This document shows, one piece after another, positions 22,856-36,300 of a stretch of DNA of 64,000 nucleotides (the stretch's first letter is position 1; the number at the start of each line of letters is the position of its first letter). The notes beneath the pieces were generated by a model, which was given only the letters and a program-made list of their open reading frames with translations, had not been told where the DNA came from and ran no database searches. The stretch is from Orientallactaga sibirica (lineage: Eukaryota; Chordata; Mammalia; Rodentia; Dipodidae), in NCBI GenBank assembly GCA_036365145.1, contig JAEOAD010000052.1:11407501-11471500 (forward strand), given 5' to 3'. A program made the translations under genes and the position numbers.

Positions 22856-23217
22856 GGCCCTGTGACTTTGAGAGAAGCTTGTTTAGTACGATGCAAACAG
22901 TATCTCGCAGCTTCCAATTGCTCGCCTGGAGGCGCCTTTCAACACCCCCCTTCCAAAATCGGAATTGCCTAATAGATAAAGGATGGGAAAGCTGTGAGAT
23001 GCTTTTCAAAGTCGTTCACAGTTGCTGAAAACTTCAAAACTGTTGTACCGTTAAAGAAACAGAACTAGTTATCAACAAACATGCAAGCATGCATGTGTGC
23101 ATGCACACACATATGCAGATACAATACATATACAAATGCAAAGTATACATATGTGCAGAGCACACACAGAGACAGTTTCTGTCTGTCTCTCTGTCTATGT
23201 CACTTTCTCTCGATCTC

Positions 23218-23218
<1 letters not shown>

Positions 23219-23261
<43 letters not shown>
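23219..23261. repeat. (CA)n microsatellite
   Basis: About 21 perfect CA units preceded by a CTGTCTGTCTCT stretch and by alternating purine-pyrimidine DNA from 23070. Confidence 0.95.
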
Positions 23262-23263
<2 letters not shown>

Positions 23264-23269
23264 AGGCTC

Positions 23270-26200
23270 TGGAAACACTGAAATGTTCTCAGTACTTTGG
23301 TTTTTGAAAGAAAGTTGGTTGGATGAAGGCCAGAAACTATCATAGCTAAAATAACTCTATGAAAGTAATGCAGGCAGCAGGAAGTCAGAGGAAGGGTACA
23401 GGAAGGGTTTTTCATGTTTTAATCCCTTTTTAATTAGTGTTCACAGAGAAGGGGCTAAACTGAAACTGATCATCTTTCCTCACTACCAATCTGCCAGTTT
23501 TATCTGAGAAAAAAAAAAAAAAAAGACTGGTTTGGACTTATGAATGATACACACAGTTTTCGAGGGACATTTTATTTTTATATGAGAAGAAAATTCGAAA
23601 GTTCACATTTTTGTCCTACTTATCTGGAGAGTTGCATTTCCTGAGCTGCAAAAACAAAACAAAATTTCCCTTCTCGTGACTTATCTCCTTTTCCTTCCAC
23701 AATAAGTTATCTGTTTTTTTTTCCATGCATGGATCAAATAAAATCAACAACAAAAGGAGATGATAGGACATGGTGATAGGACATGGGCACGGCTCCCGAT
23801 GGGAATTGAAGTGGGGTGCAGAGGAAGGGACGAGGGACGAGCGACAAGGAAAACACGTGCTCCTTCAGAGAAGCTGCCATTACTTGTAAAGAGAAACAAA
23901 TTACAGATTACGAAAAATGATGATCAGACCCCAAAGCCCCAATTCACAGCACAAACAATCCCTCCTAAGACTGAGCAGCGGTTGCCTTTTCTGAGACTCG
24001 AAAGGAGGCACTGGAGGACCTGACTCCTCTGACCTCCCCCACCCGCTCAGCTGACATAGGACAGCGTTTCCTTTAATGTCACATAGACATATCCATTCAT
24101 GTCTCAGCAAGGAGGGACTTGCTTTTCTAGAAAGAAACTAAATTAGAAATTGAGAGACCTGAAAAATGGTCTCACTTGGCACATTTGGACGTTTACTAAT
24201 CATAGATATCTGGCTGGGGCTGGTCAAGGTGAAACTCCAGGACTTCCACACCTGCTCCTGCCCATTCCGTGGGAGCGCTGGCTTCTCGGGGTAATTCACA
24301 CAGCAACCTGCTCAGTAGAATCTGGTGCCAGATGGTACTTATTATCTGGCAAGGCCACTACACCTTTATGCATGGTCAGCTAACTAGTCCCCGTGCGGTC
24401 ATCTTAGACTGGATTCATTAGCAAGCAGTTGGCTGTTCAATTACGTGAACTAGTATTTATTGAGTGGCTCTTATTTTCCAGACACTCTGGGTCACCTGGA
24501 AAGCCTGTTTTGAGACACAGTCTGAGGAATTTTATTCGAGAGTGTGCCTGGAGTTTACACTTGGAAAAGGGAAGGGAAGGAGTCATGATGGAGCAGGGGG
24601 ACAGTTAGGCTACTGTGCGGCCACAGGGGCTCAGCTGACTCTACAGGGAGTTCTGGACTTGGGCAGACCTTTCTGCATTGAGGCCAGGGGCCGAGGCCTT
24701 CCTATGACCTTGCTAATATAGCCGAAAGAGTGTGGCTTGAGCCTGGAGGCACATCTCTGCAGCTGAACAAAATTTCTAGCGCCAGCTTGAAGTTGAGGGC
24801 TGGCAGCTGGCAGTGTTGTCAACATCTGGGGGAATAAGTCCTACCGCCTCAAAGTGGGCTCAGGTGGTACAGCGGCGTATCCACGTTCTCTGCCCGCGGG
24901 TGCTGATTCTCTGCAAGGGTGGACGGAAACAAATGTGCTATGGGCGGCATCTGGTAGGCAGAGGTTGTCCCCTTTGGGTTTATGGATGGGGAGGGCAGTG
25001 AGGATGGTTTGCCATGTTTCCGGGGGTGGGGGTGGGGGGAATATTTGCACTGGGTCTGAGAAATTCCTGCCTTGAGGATTTTTGTTATTCCTTATTCAAG
25101 GGAGTGAGGCTGAAATTCTTCGTGGGGAAAGTGAGGGCTTCTGGCTTGAGGATTTTTTTTTTTTTTTGTACTTATTCAAGTGAGTGAAATCCTTAGCGGG
25201 GGCAGCGAGGGCTTCTTTTACATGGGTCACCAGCCTGGGATGGCAGTCTAGAGATTAAGTCAGTCCCTGGTGCTGAAGTGACATCTGGTCAAGCGCTACA
25301 GCTTAGAGTGAATTTGTTAATTTTTCTCTTCATCTCCAGAAGTTCCAGGAAACACCACCAAAAGAGGTCAGGGCTCTGATTATCTGAGGCCCCAGTTCCT
25401 GTGGCTCAGGACACACCAGGGCATCCAGAGGACAAACTGCAGCCGCTCTGGGGCTGGACCAGTTACTGTGCTCAGGGCAAAAAGCAGCTGTTGGCTTCCC
25501 TGCGGTTGTGTCGCTTCATTCCGCTGCAGATTCGCAAAGAACAGAATTTTCCAGAGTGTGAGGAATTGTCTCCTCCAACCAAGAAAACTGTGGAAGCATT
25601 TTGCAATTAGATAAGGTCCAGAGGGGAATTCTGCATCTAAGCAGGTGCTCCCATGGGAGGGCGTCCAAATGCTTACCTACCTGAGCTTGCATCTCTTAAT
25701 TTCTCTGCTAGCTTAACGGGAACCTCTCTGCCACGGGCTGATAAGAATCCTGTTAGACCCATGACCAGTGTCAGACCTTACCATGCGGGAAGGAGCTCTG
25801 CGGGACTAGAATGCTCATGCCAATAGCTCTCAGGTTTTGGGTCTGATCCACAATAACAAGAATTGAGAATGCAGACTCAGAGGAGAGGAGGGACAATTAT
25901 AAATGATGAGATTTATTTTAGGGAGAGTTAGAAGGAAAGCAAAGCAGAAAAGCACTCAAGGAAAAGAAATTCCCAGCCAGGCTGGGAAGAGAGAGGGGAC
26001 ATCCAGAAGATCCCCTGCACACAGGGAAAGAGGGAAGAGGCTGGGGAGGTAAGAGAGCGCATACATGGTTCAGGTCCATTTACACAGACCAGGCATCTGA
26101 TTAGAATGGGCTTCACCATCAGACTCACGTGCGTAAGGGAGGACCTGATTGGCTGGTAGGGTCAGGAAGGGTTAGCCCAGAGGTGTAAAACCCAGGAAAC

Positions 26201-26745
26201 ATTAAGAAGGAAGCAGGAGGCTGTTGCTGAGGGGTGGGGTAAGGGCATGGGCTAGGAGGGTGTTGCTCGCAGCCATCTTGGAAGAGACTAGGTCAGCTGT
26301 GGGTTCTAGTTCTGCCAGGGCAGGCAAGGAGGATCCATGTTTCTGGGGTCCAGTCCCTAGCTGACTACCCACCAGGAACAAGCTACCCTGCTCCTGATCC
26401 GTGTCCTCATAGTGACACTTGTCATCCCATGGTTCCTGAGATCGGCCAGAGGTCACACAGCCAGACCCTGCTCGGGGGATGGAGCAGACACGGAGGTTGG
26501 GGCTGGAGCATGAATGTGCACATCTCTGGCCTCACGAGGACAGAAAGCTCAGTCTGTGGAGGGGGGGTGGGTGTCCTGGGATGGGCTGAGCAGAAAGGAG
26601 CAGATGCCAGGGAGAAGTGGCCTATGAGAAAGGGCACCTGGACCGAAGTCAGACTTTCTTGTGTTTATACTTACTGAATTTTGCATTTATTGAATGTCCT
26701 AGATATTGAATAGCTCTTTATTGAAGTCAGTCTTTCTTTCTTTCT
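23270..26745. other. intergenic DNA, no gene recognised
   Basis: This is the longest stretch left of EHD3 with few SINEs. I see simple tracts (poly-A at 23508, poly-T at 25155, a G-rich run at 25021-25040 and another at 26560) but no exon or RNA gene that I can support. Confidence 0.4.
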
Positions 26746-26767
26746 TCGTCTTTTTCTTTTTTAATTT

Positions 26768-26916
26768 TTTTTTTTGAGGTAGGGTCTCACTCACTCTAGC
26801 CTAGGCTGACCTGGAATTCACTAAGTATTCTCAGGGTGGCCTTGAACTCCCGGTGATCCTCCTACCTCTGCCTCCCAAGTGCTGGGATTAAAGGTGTGCA
26901 CCACCACGCCCCGCTT
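26768..26916 (-). mobile_element. B1 SINE
   Basis: Poly-T, GAGGTAGGGTCTCACTCACT to AAAGGTGTGCACCACCACGC. TTGAAGTCA flanks both ends (26723 and 26917 regions). Confidence 0.9.
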
Positions 26917-27059
26917 GAAGTCAATATTCCTGGTTCTCTAAATGGTGAACCAAACCCCAGTCCCATCCTATGATAAGATTAGGAGGCAGGGACGCCACTT
27001 TCTCTCCACACTGATCTGATAGTTGCTACTGCTGGAGTCTTCACAAAAGGGAGCAGGCA

Positions 27060-27287
27060 GGGATGGGAAAGCGGCAGGGGAGATAGCCAAGTCAGTGAAC
27101 TGTTTGCTCACAAGTGTAAGGATGAGTTTGATCCCCAGAATCAAGCGTGGTAGTGCATGCTTGGAATCCCAGAGCTGGACCCCTGGGCTCACCCATCAGC
27201 CAGTCAAGCCCAACTGGGAACTTCAAGCCTGTGAAAGACCCTGTCTTAGAAAATGTGGATGACCCGACCATGGACACTTGAAGTTAT

Positions 27288-27322
<35 letters not shown>

Positions 27323-27345
27323 GCACACACACACACGCACACCAC
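27060..27345 (+). mobile_element. B4 SINE, degraded, with (CA)n tail
   Basis: GGGGAGATAGCCAAGTCAGT head, GTGGTAGTGCATGCTTGGAA middle, AAAGACCCTGTCTTAGAAAA and a CA microsatellite at 27291-27345. Confidence 0.7.
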
Positions 27346-27349
27346 AGCT

Positions 27350-30125
27350 ATAGGTGGGGAACAAAAACAAGGGGACTTGAACTTATAAAAAAACATATGA
27401 CCCAAATACTTTTTTAATGAAGATAAACACTTGGCACTGGAGTCTTGCTTTCAAAGTTCTGGAAGACTTGCCACTCTAAGATCTTAGGTGGTTTGCATTC
27501 TAGCCAGGCTGTCATGTTGTTACTGTCCAGACAAACCCACCCAATGACTGTCCCCAGTGTTTGCAGTCCCAGATCATGGTGGCTCAGAGGCCAGGAAGGG
27601 ACTCAGGACTATGCATTTACCTGGGTAGCAATGATCCCCAGGAGCCCAGGGCCACAGGTACTCCGACAAGTACTTTCCAGGCTTCTGAGCACCTTCCAGC
27701 TATCAGTGTTGTAGGCATGGCTCTGCCCAGACCTTGCTCATCTCCTCGACTCTTGTCTTCCAATGGCCTTGGCCTGGCTTGACCGCTTCCCATCCTTGAT
27801 CTAACCCAGCTCACCTGGGCGGGTTCCCATGTTAGTGCCAATGAGAAGCTCTCCCACCTATGTGTGCCCTCGGCCTCTAAAGACCGAGACAACCTCCACT
27901 TAGGAAAGGTGCAGAGAGCCACATGGCTTGTCTCAAGTCTGGAGTTCAGGTCACCTGATATCCCAGCATCTGCTCTTTCCAGTCTCTTCTCTGTGCAGTG
28001 GGTTTATGTGTCAATCCATCCTCCAGCCACGGCCACTACCATGATGCTGGGATGGAGATGGCGGGGGGGGGGGTTGCCCCTCACAAAATGCTAAGGGAAG
28101 CAGATAGAACTGCTACTTATGTGTCCTTATTTTGCAGTATTGGCTGTCCCAAGTACACTCATTGTCCCTATGGATTCATAAAAAGGGACTTTTGCTTTGA
28201 AAAGTCTAGTGTCATTTGCCCTGGGAAAGTTGTCCATGTTCTTTCCTCTTCACCTATCCAGTGTATCCCTCCCCTCCCCCACCCCCCGCGGCAGCCCCCG
28301 CCTGCTGTGTACATTGCAGTAGCGCTCAGGATTAGTGGGCAAACACAGTGTGCTTAATGGTTTTTTTAAAAAAATTTTTATAATGCTCTCCACTAGTGTT
28401 GGCCACTGTGTCCTTTCACCCCACAAATGAGACCTCCAGCTACCTTCCTGAACACGCGTAAGAAGCTGCAAAGCCAGGGAGTGGTCACAACTGCTAGACT
28501 CACCTCCTCCAGCACAATGCACCTATGTGGCTTCCCAGGAGGGCATCTGCTGGGCAAAATCCAAAATCATCTCCCGAACCCGGCTGCAACGAACTCTGGG
28601 TGTTGGAGATCTTCTTTTTCCAACTGATCTACATGTGCCTGTGTAGCCCTGGCCCGACAAGCGCCCAGTTCCCAATACTACCTTTTTCAGGTGTCCAGTT
28701 TCAGCCCAGCTTTCCTCTGCCCTCCACCTTTTCCTCTGCTTTGGAGCCATTCTGACTCTCATGAGTCCCAACAATTGGGTATGTCCAGCCCCCGCCCCAC
28801 TTGCAAAATTCCTCCCTCCTTGTGTTTTATGCATGCCTCATTGCCTCACTAGCATGTGAGCTCTTTGATTGTCTGGGACATTGATCGATATGAACCACAT
28901 GGAAGAACCTTATTATTCTCAATGATTCAAAGAGTAAATCTCTGGAATGTTCCTAAGCGTCACCATGTGGGGTGTGCTCGGGGTCTTGAAGGTGAAGGAT
29001 GGGTAGATGGAAGGACAAACCATCGTCCCAGGCTGACTAGGTAGAGAGGGTATCTCTTAGGGCGGATGAACAAGCTTCTTCTTCTCCCCAGACAGTTTGG
29101 CCCGTTCTGAGGAGCTCATTCACACGCGAAGTCTCTTGGAACAGAAGGGACCAAACGGGAGTGGGGACGACTGAGGACAACTTCTCACCACTTTGCCAAC
29201 AAAGCCCCACACCCACATAGGGTCAGCAGTGTCACCTGCACATGACTGTTCTTTGGTCAGAATTTAACTTTTTGGCATCAGGGGAACGTCTCACTGGGCC
29301 AGGATTGGGGGGGGAGAGGGTTCTGCTTCATTGATGGTTTCTGTGGTCCAGGCTGACAGTGTGGGAGACAGGACCCACAGGCCAGACGCGGTCGAGGTTC
29401 TTGCCCATGTAATGACCATGACGTCTCTCCTTTCCATGTGAAATGTCCCTCAAGCTGAGGAGTGAGATCTCCCCAAGCCCTCGGAGCCTTGAAGAGGTAT
29501 GCCATGGCAGCTAGAGACAGACAGTGATGCCCCCATGACAGTGACCCACACCTGTGTAACCCTCCACTGAGTGGAGCCTCAAGCATCATTCCCTCCTTTC
29601 GGGAGGAGGAGAACAGAATAAATATGGAGTTCCTATGCCTGCTCCATCTCTCCTGAGACATGGTATGAGTGTCCAAGTGGTGGTTAGGGGGAGAAGTCAC
29701 TCAGACTTCCCTTTCCTTTAAAATAAAAGACAGAGACGTCACTTCCATTTCCTTCTTATTTCACCTTTAGCTCAAACAAGAGATGGAAGAGGAGTGGTCC
29801 CTCTGTTGGACTGGGCACTTTGAGGCCGTCTCCAGGGAAGGTGAGACCTCTCTGCCTTGGCTTTCTTCAGCTAGTCACTCAAAAGTGACACATATGTTTG
29901 TAGAAGTAAGCTCCGAAGTTTGAGGAGCATCTCCAACTCGGACAGCAGCGGCCCCAGGACATGGCCAGGACATAGCCACAAGCCAGAGAGGAACACCAGG
30001 CCAACAGAATGCTTGCCTTGAGTGGCCCGCCCCAGCAATCCATTTTCTTCATGCAACCAGGAGCCCCCAGTAAGGGTCCCATTCCATGGAATGGTGAGCT
30101 ATGGCTCGAAGGGTTCCAAAGGATA
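27350..30125. other. DNA downstream of EHD3, no further gene recognised
   Basis: The part near 30 kb may belong to the EHD3 3' UTR. In mammals XDH lies convergently beyond EHD3; I find no XDH exon here. A GC-rich run CCCCACCCCCCGCGG lies near 28275. Confidence 0.4.
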
Positions 30126-30129
30126 AGTG

Positions 30130-31636
30130 CGCTGGGTTGACATGAATACAAATGACAAACGCGTTGTAGCTGTAAGCACGACACAGCTACACAGAAGTCT
30201 CTACAGAGTCTGAACATAGGTACAAAATAAGTTATACATTTTTTCCCATCACAGTAGGAGCAGAGCAGACACAGTCGCTGGATCAGTGGCAGTGGAGCAA
30301 GCTAGGACAGACCGCACGGGGCAGTGTGAAGGGTACTAAGTATGTGGATTTTGCCAAGGATGCTAAGAGTCCCAGGGAACAAGATCCCAGACCTTGAAAG
30401 TTGTCCTTTTGTGAATCAACACAAGATCCCAGGAGCCAGTGGCTGCACGTGAGCAGATATGATTCAGGTGAACGGGTGGGAGGCTGAGATGGGCCTGGCA
30501 TGAACAGCCTGTGGGCCAGCCCACTCTCCTGATGGCTTGATGCTAGGTATATAGGGCAGAGAGCCAGAAGGCACAGTTTGTTTCCATGAGATGGCAGATG
30601 GCCATAAGCATGGGCCACCAAATGCTGGCGAGCCCTCGTTCTTTGCCTGGCTGCTCTGGGAGACTGTGGGTGGGTGGGGGTGTGGGGGTGGTGAACATGC
30701 TCGGACTGTTCTCTGTGCTTTGCCGGCAGAGAGTGACACCTGGGTCCTGTAGGGACATAGGGACGAGTCTGTGGGTCTCAATCAGTCCCTGGCTTTGAAT
30801 CTTCTCTCCATCGTGTGGGACCTCTGTGAGTTTGGGAAGGTCCCCTATAATCTGTGAGTCAGGATTCTCATCTTTAGTGAGGGAGCCGATGCATACTTGC
30901 CTGCACATTAGGCAGGCCACACAGACCTATGTACATAAAGTGCCTACTATGTTCCCTGGCACACAGGAGAGGTTTGGGATGGGGGAGGCAAGTGTGAACA
31001 ATGTCCCAGGCCAGGGGAAGAACACAAACCTGACAAAAACCCACCAACCCGAGCGCACTGTTCAAAAAGAAGGCAGGGCGGCTTGCTTGTTTGTTCTTCC
31101 CTGCCAATGTTTTTTTCTCTCTCTCTTTCCCTCTGAGATCCTTGGACATGAAGTGCAGGCAGAGTTCAAAACTAGGTGTGCAGAGAAAGACAGAGGCTTG
31201 GTCTTGGAATGTCTCTTCCAGACTGGCAAGTGGGGCCCCGAGGAGGCATTTCCATGCCATCCTTCCCTCTGCCGCTCTGTTTCCTCATGTCTCCCAGGCC
31301 CTGAGTATCAGATTTCTTTCTTATTAGGAAGCCAAAGAGGAAAAAATAAAAAGCATAGAAAATAAACTCAATGGCCTATTCCATGAAAAGCCTTTCCCAT
31401 CTGCTCAGAACCTGGGTATGGAGGCACTGGGGAACTGGGTGGATGGGCCATCTGTGGGCTAGTGAATTGCCTCATGTCTCTGGGAGTGGGAGATGGAGGG
31501 AAGGAGATTGAAGACTCAGACGTACACCCTGGGACTTGCGGGAGCAGCTGGCTCTTTACTAACTCCAGAAACTTGCAGAGGTATCCGAAGAAGGTTAGCC
31601 CTTCTCATCTACAGTGTGACTCCGTGTGTGTGTGTG

Positions 31637-31675
<39 letters not shown>

Positions 31676-31732
31676 TCACTATGCCTATGCCTTCCTCTAA
31701 CACACCTTATCTGAGGCTGCCCGCTCCAGCCA
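30130..31732 (-). other. EHD3: EHD3 3' UTR (start certain, end not determined)
   Basis: The 3' UTR starts directly after the TGA. I see no AATAAA or ATTAAA in transcript sense between 28000 and 31732, so the end cannot be placed. The A/T-richer unique block at 30130-30240 resembles the end of a mammalian 3' UTR and would give about 1.6 kb, but this is only a guess. TATAAA near 28378 and CATAAA near 28808 are weak alternatives further down. Confidence 0.35.
31624..31674. repeat. (TG)n microsatellite in the EHD3 3' UTR
   Basis: About 51 bp of TG, with one CG interruption, on the plus strand; it reads as (CA)n in the EHD3 transcript, about 59-110 nt after the stop codon. Confidence 0.95.
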
Positions 31733-32260
31733 TCACTCAGCCACTTTCCTCTTAGACGGAGGCAGAAGATGGGCAGGAAGTTCATTGGGTAGCTCGTGCC
31801 CCTCCAGCTTGACCTTGATGAGGTGGTTGGCTAGCGCAAACTCCTCGTCATCCAGCATGCCGTCCTTGTCAATGTCAGCCAGCTTCCAGATCTTGCCCAG
31901 CACGCTGTTGGGCAGCTTGGAGCGCACCATCTCCTTCTTGGCATTAGCACCTGTGATCTTGCCATCCACCGGGGACAGGGTGTAGAAGATTTCATCATAC
32001 ATGGGCTTGTCCCGGGCCACTACCCACTCGGCATCATCTATGCCCTCCCCAGCCCCCTCCCCGTATCCATGCCCGAAGGGGCCTTGCAGGGTGCCCTCGA
32101 AGGCGCCACCCTTCACCATCTGCATGGGTCGCTGGGTCTCCTCCTGGCGCACCAGCACCATGAGCTGGGCAATGTCGTGCGCTAGCATGTCGTCGACCAC
32201 CTCCAGCAGCTTGCTTTTCAGTGGCTGGAATTTGCTGAAGTCCTGGGCCTGCAGCTGGTC
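31733..32260 (-). CDS. EHD3: EHD3 coding exon 6 (EH domain, stop codon)
   Basis: The acceptor CTCTTCCCAG precedes [20 protein letters not shown]. The exon encodes residues 361-535: the second helical part, the linker with [20 protein letters not shown], and the whole EH domain with [12 protein letters not shown] and its EF-hand loop. The TGA stop is at 31733-31735. The EH domain binds NPF tripeptides of partner proteins in this family. The exon is intact and unusually well conserved, with only a few conservative differences from human EHD3. Confidence 0.97.
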   Translation of the reverse strand, partial: DQLQAQDFSKFQPLKSKLLEVVDDMLAHDIAQLMVLVRQEETQRPMQMVKGGAFEGTLQGPFGHGYGEGAGEGIDDAEWVVARDKPMYDEIFYTLSPVDGKITGANAKKEMVRSKLPNSVLGKIWKLADIDKDGMLDDEEFALANHLIKVKLEGHELPNELPAHLLPPSKRKVAE

Positions 32261-33312
32261 CTGGGAAGAGAAAGAAAGAGAAGAAAGTGGAGACAGAATC
32301 CAGCAGCTGGAGGTCTTCCACGTGTGAGGGAGGGGCCTTCTACTAATGCGAGAAAGAGGCCAAGCTGATCTACGTGACAGAATGATAAAACGAGAGCCTG
32401 CTGGTCTGAGGATGGTGTTATTTATTTATTTATTTTCTGGAAGAAGAACAAGGCCAGGGACTTGGAAAGAAAGGAAACTTCCATAAAAATTGACTTAAGA
32501 TTTAAATCCTCAGTGTTATTCCATAGAGTATATAGTAACTTGTTAAATTTCTCTTTTTTAAAATTAGTACACGAGGAATTAAGGGTTTTTTTTTTGGGGG
32601 GGGGTTCGAGGTAGGGTCTCACTTTAGTTCAGGCTGACCTGGAACTCACTATGTAGTCTCACGGTGGCCTTGAACTCACGGCTATCCTCCTACCTCTGCC
32701 TCCTGAGTGCTGGGATTAAAGGCGTGTGCCACCACCACACCTGGCTGGAATTAATTTTTATTATGGCATTTTTTCAAACAAAATTTTTTTTTCTCGAGGT
32801 AGGGTCTCACTCTAGCTCAGGCTGACCTGGAATTCACTATGTAGTCTCAGGGTGGCCTTGAACTCATGATGATCCTCCTACCTCTGCCTCCTGAGTGCTG
32901 GAGGTGTGCACCACCACGCCCCATTGTTTTCAGGATTTTGAGGAACCTCCACACAGATTTCTACAGGGGCTTGCACCAGTTTATTCTCCTGCCAACAGTG
33001 AATAAGATTCCCCTGTGCTGTCAAACGGTGATTCTGGAAGAGCTGTGGCCCTCTGCAATGAGTTCTGTGGTCTCCAGCAGGATTGTGCTTGGGAAACCCG
33101 GAAGTGCTTTCCTTCCCTGGTACCTGGTGCACCGTCTCAGTGCCCTCTGAGATAAAAAAGTCACCTGTAGCCGGGCGTGGTGGCGCACGCCTTTAATCCC
33201 AGCACTCGGGAGGCAGAGGTAGGAGGATCGCCGTGAGTTCGAGGCCACCCTGAGACTACATTGTGAATTCCAGGTCAGCCTGAGCCAGAGTGAGACCCTA
33301 CCTCGAAAAACA

Positions 33313-33343
<31 letters not shown>

Positions 33344-36300
33344 CAAAAGTCACCTGCTATCCATATTCAGTGAGGGAAAATTAAGGCAACTAAATCAAAT
33401 CATAATAAAAGCCCAGGGAGAGTTCTCACACCACGACACTGCCACCCAGGGTTCTGACATCCTAGGCACAGGCAGGCATGCAGACTTTGTCAAAGCTGCC
33501 CCTTGCCCTCACACGCACCACCCACACTGGACAGGAAGGATGCTCCACTTCGCACATCCTTGCAATCTTGAAAGGGCTCGAGTTTAGAATACCCAACTTC
33601 TCCTTGGCTTTTACAGGAGGAGGGGGGAGCAGTCCACTCGGCCCTGGTCTGGCTACAGCAATCTCAGTGTGGGGAGAAGAGTCCAATGCACAAGAAGAAG
33701 CAAACCGTGTTCACTGCAGGCAGATGTAGAAGACACCGCCAGCTACATTTCAAGAGCAAACGCTAGTCAGACACGTCTCACTTCCCTCTAGGGTTGGCCC
33801 AAGGGATGGAGGGGTGGTGGAGGGGGTGGACGCTGTGCAGGGCAGAACTGACCATGGTCTTCTTCTTGCTTCCAACCCACCTCCAAGTTCTCTTGCTTCT
33901 CCCAGTCTGCTCACTTCTAGGAAGGTTCCCACACAGGGGTCTCAGTGACTCCCAGGGGCTTGGTAAGTGGTCCCATCACCTGCTCCTACACTCCCATAGC
34001 TGTTCACAGTATCGATTCATCCCCTAATAGAACGGAGCATGGGACTGGCAAACTAAGGAGCCGATAGAGTCACTTAAGTTGAAAAGGGGTGTTGGTCCTT
34101 TGCTAACGTCATCTTCCCAAATGTTGTACAGATCCTGGACTTTTCAACAGAAGGAGAAATGAAGAACCAAGTGTCCTGAACCACGATGGCTGACAGACTT
34201 AAACGGTGCTAAAGCCATCGGAAATACAAGTCAGGCTCATGAGTGAAGGGGTCAGTGGAAGAACACATACTTCCTTCCTTTTCCTTCCTTCATTTTATTT
34301 GTTTGTTTTTTTTTTGTTTTTCGAGGTAGAGTCTCACTCTAGCCCAGGCTGACCTGGAATTAACTATGTAGTCTCAGGGTGGCCTTGAACTCACGGCAAT
34401 CCTCCTACCTTTGCCTCCTGAGTGCTGGGATTAAAGGCGTGCGCCACCACGCCCGGCCCTTCCTTCATTTTAATGACAACTTCCATACATATAGACAATA
34501 TACTGTCATCTCAGATAAACATCTTTATTTGTAGTGCTGGGATTGAAGACATGGCCTTGTGCTAACAACGCTAGTGAAGTGCTCTACTCCTGAGCTATCT
34601 ACCAGCACTAGAGCTACATCTTTTCTTTGTTTTATTTTTATTTTTATGAGAGAGAGAGAGAGAAGGAGAGAGAGAGAGAGGGAAAGAATGGTGCACTAGG
34701 GCCTCCAGCCACTGCAATTGAACTCCAGACATGTGCGCCACCTAGTGGGCATGCATGACTTTGTGCTTGCATCACCTTGTGCATCTGGCTTGTGTGGGAT
34801 CTGGAGAGTCAAACATGAGTCCTTAGGCTTTGCAGACAAGTGCCTTAACTGCCAAACCATTTCTCCAGCCCTAAATCTTTTTTTTAAAGTATTTTATTTA
34901 TTTATTTGCAAGCAGAGAGAGACAGAGAGAGAGAGGGAGAATATGGGTGTGCAAACAAATTCCAGATGCATGTGCCATTTTGTGCATATGGATTACATGG
35001 GTACTGGGGAATTGAACCCAGGTTGTTAGGCTTTGTAGACAAGCGCCTTAACTGCTGAGCCATCTCTCCAGCCCTAGTGCTAAATGTTGGTGGGCTGTTC
35101 ATTTTATACTAAGCAGCTTGCACTGCATCCTAGAAGCAATAGCAATACATGAGGAACACAGCAGAAGTTAATTTCTTTTTTTGAAATTTCTTTTTCTGTT
35201 ATCAGATAGGAAACTAAAAATGCCTACTTGAGATTGCTGCTATTTTTATTTGATTTTCTAATTTCCCAATTAAAAAAAGAACTTTTATTTTGATATTATT
35301 ACAGAATCTCAAGAAGTTCCGACAACTGTTCAGAGGGGAGGTCTTTTGTGCTCACCCCCTGGGGCCCCCTACAAAGCTAGAAGTGGAGTAAGGGCTCTGG
35401 GCTAAAGGCTCGGCAGAGAGGAACTCACTGAGTTCATAGTAGCCCTTGCTCATTGAGTGTGCAGCACTTGCATGCGAGACTCTTTGCAGACCCCCGATCG
35501 AGATGCAATGGAAGCTCAGTGGTTGTCTAGTTCATATGGCGTGGGAGCACCTCGCCTGGGCCTTTGGGGACAGGGCCTGGCTTTTCTACTTGAGGCCTGT
35601 GTGAATACTGTGCTGGGAAAATGCTAAGTTCTCCACTGTTTCTGTAAAAAGGAGATAAAAATGCTGCCCCTGGGATGGATGGCTTTGGGGGAAAAACTCA
35701 AGAAATCCACAGTGACAGCCTTTGGCTCAAGATAGGAACCTACAGCATGCATCGAAGATGGGGGCTTCCTGCCTGTCCATGGTGAGTGTCCCAAACGGCT
35801 CCTAGGAGGAGCTCAGAGGTAAACCTAAGAGCGGGAGGACTTCATTCCTGTTTCCTTTCCACTATACCTGGTATGGTTGGAAGGCTAAGCCTGTGGTCTT
35901 CAACATCATCTCACACACCTCTGACCTGGGGGCCCTGAGCCATGCTTCTCCCCAGGCTTGGCTAAGTTACCAGTCATGTAAAGACTGTCCAGCACAGAGA
36001 AGAGGTCTATTGCCATCTCCCTGCCTTCAGTTCTGGGTTGAATTTTGCCTTGGTAGGTCTGAGGGACCCTCCTCCATGCTCTGGCTGCCAGCTCATGTGA
36101 TGATGTCCCTCCCCCTAGAGTCCTTGTCTTTCTTCCCTCATTACCTGCATTCTCTTCAGGTTGGGGAAGTCCCCAGGAGATATCTGGTGTTCCCGTTCAA
36201 TCCGGCCGTAAATCTCAGCCAGGTTGTTCACTAGCTCCTTCTTCTTGTTGTCCTTCCCGAACACTGATGGCATCTCCTTCTTCAGAGCGCTGATGATGTA

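Larger units (their letters stand above)
32261..36144 (-). other. EHD3 intron 5 (about 3.9 kb)
   Basis: GT-AG intron, phase 0. It contains four B1 elements (three minus, one plus), an L1 fragment, an L1 3' end scrap and two DIP-like SINEs. The 35080-36140 part has no repeat that I recognise. Confidence 0.9.

Noticed and set aside
23219..23261. Repeat arrays considered as CRISPR-like
   Set aside because: They are simple microsatellites in a mammalian genome, with no spacers.
1..30000. Exons of XDH, expected downstream of EHD3 in mammals
   Set aside because: No molybdopterin, FAD or Fe-S domain sequence is seen in any frame; the gap between the genes is probably larger than this window.
30826..31365. 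179-codon plus-strand frame opposite the EHD3 3' UTR
   Set aside because: No domain and a low-complexity C-terminus; it lies antisense to the UTR and has an overlapping open frame on the other strand.
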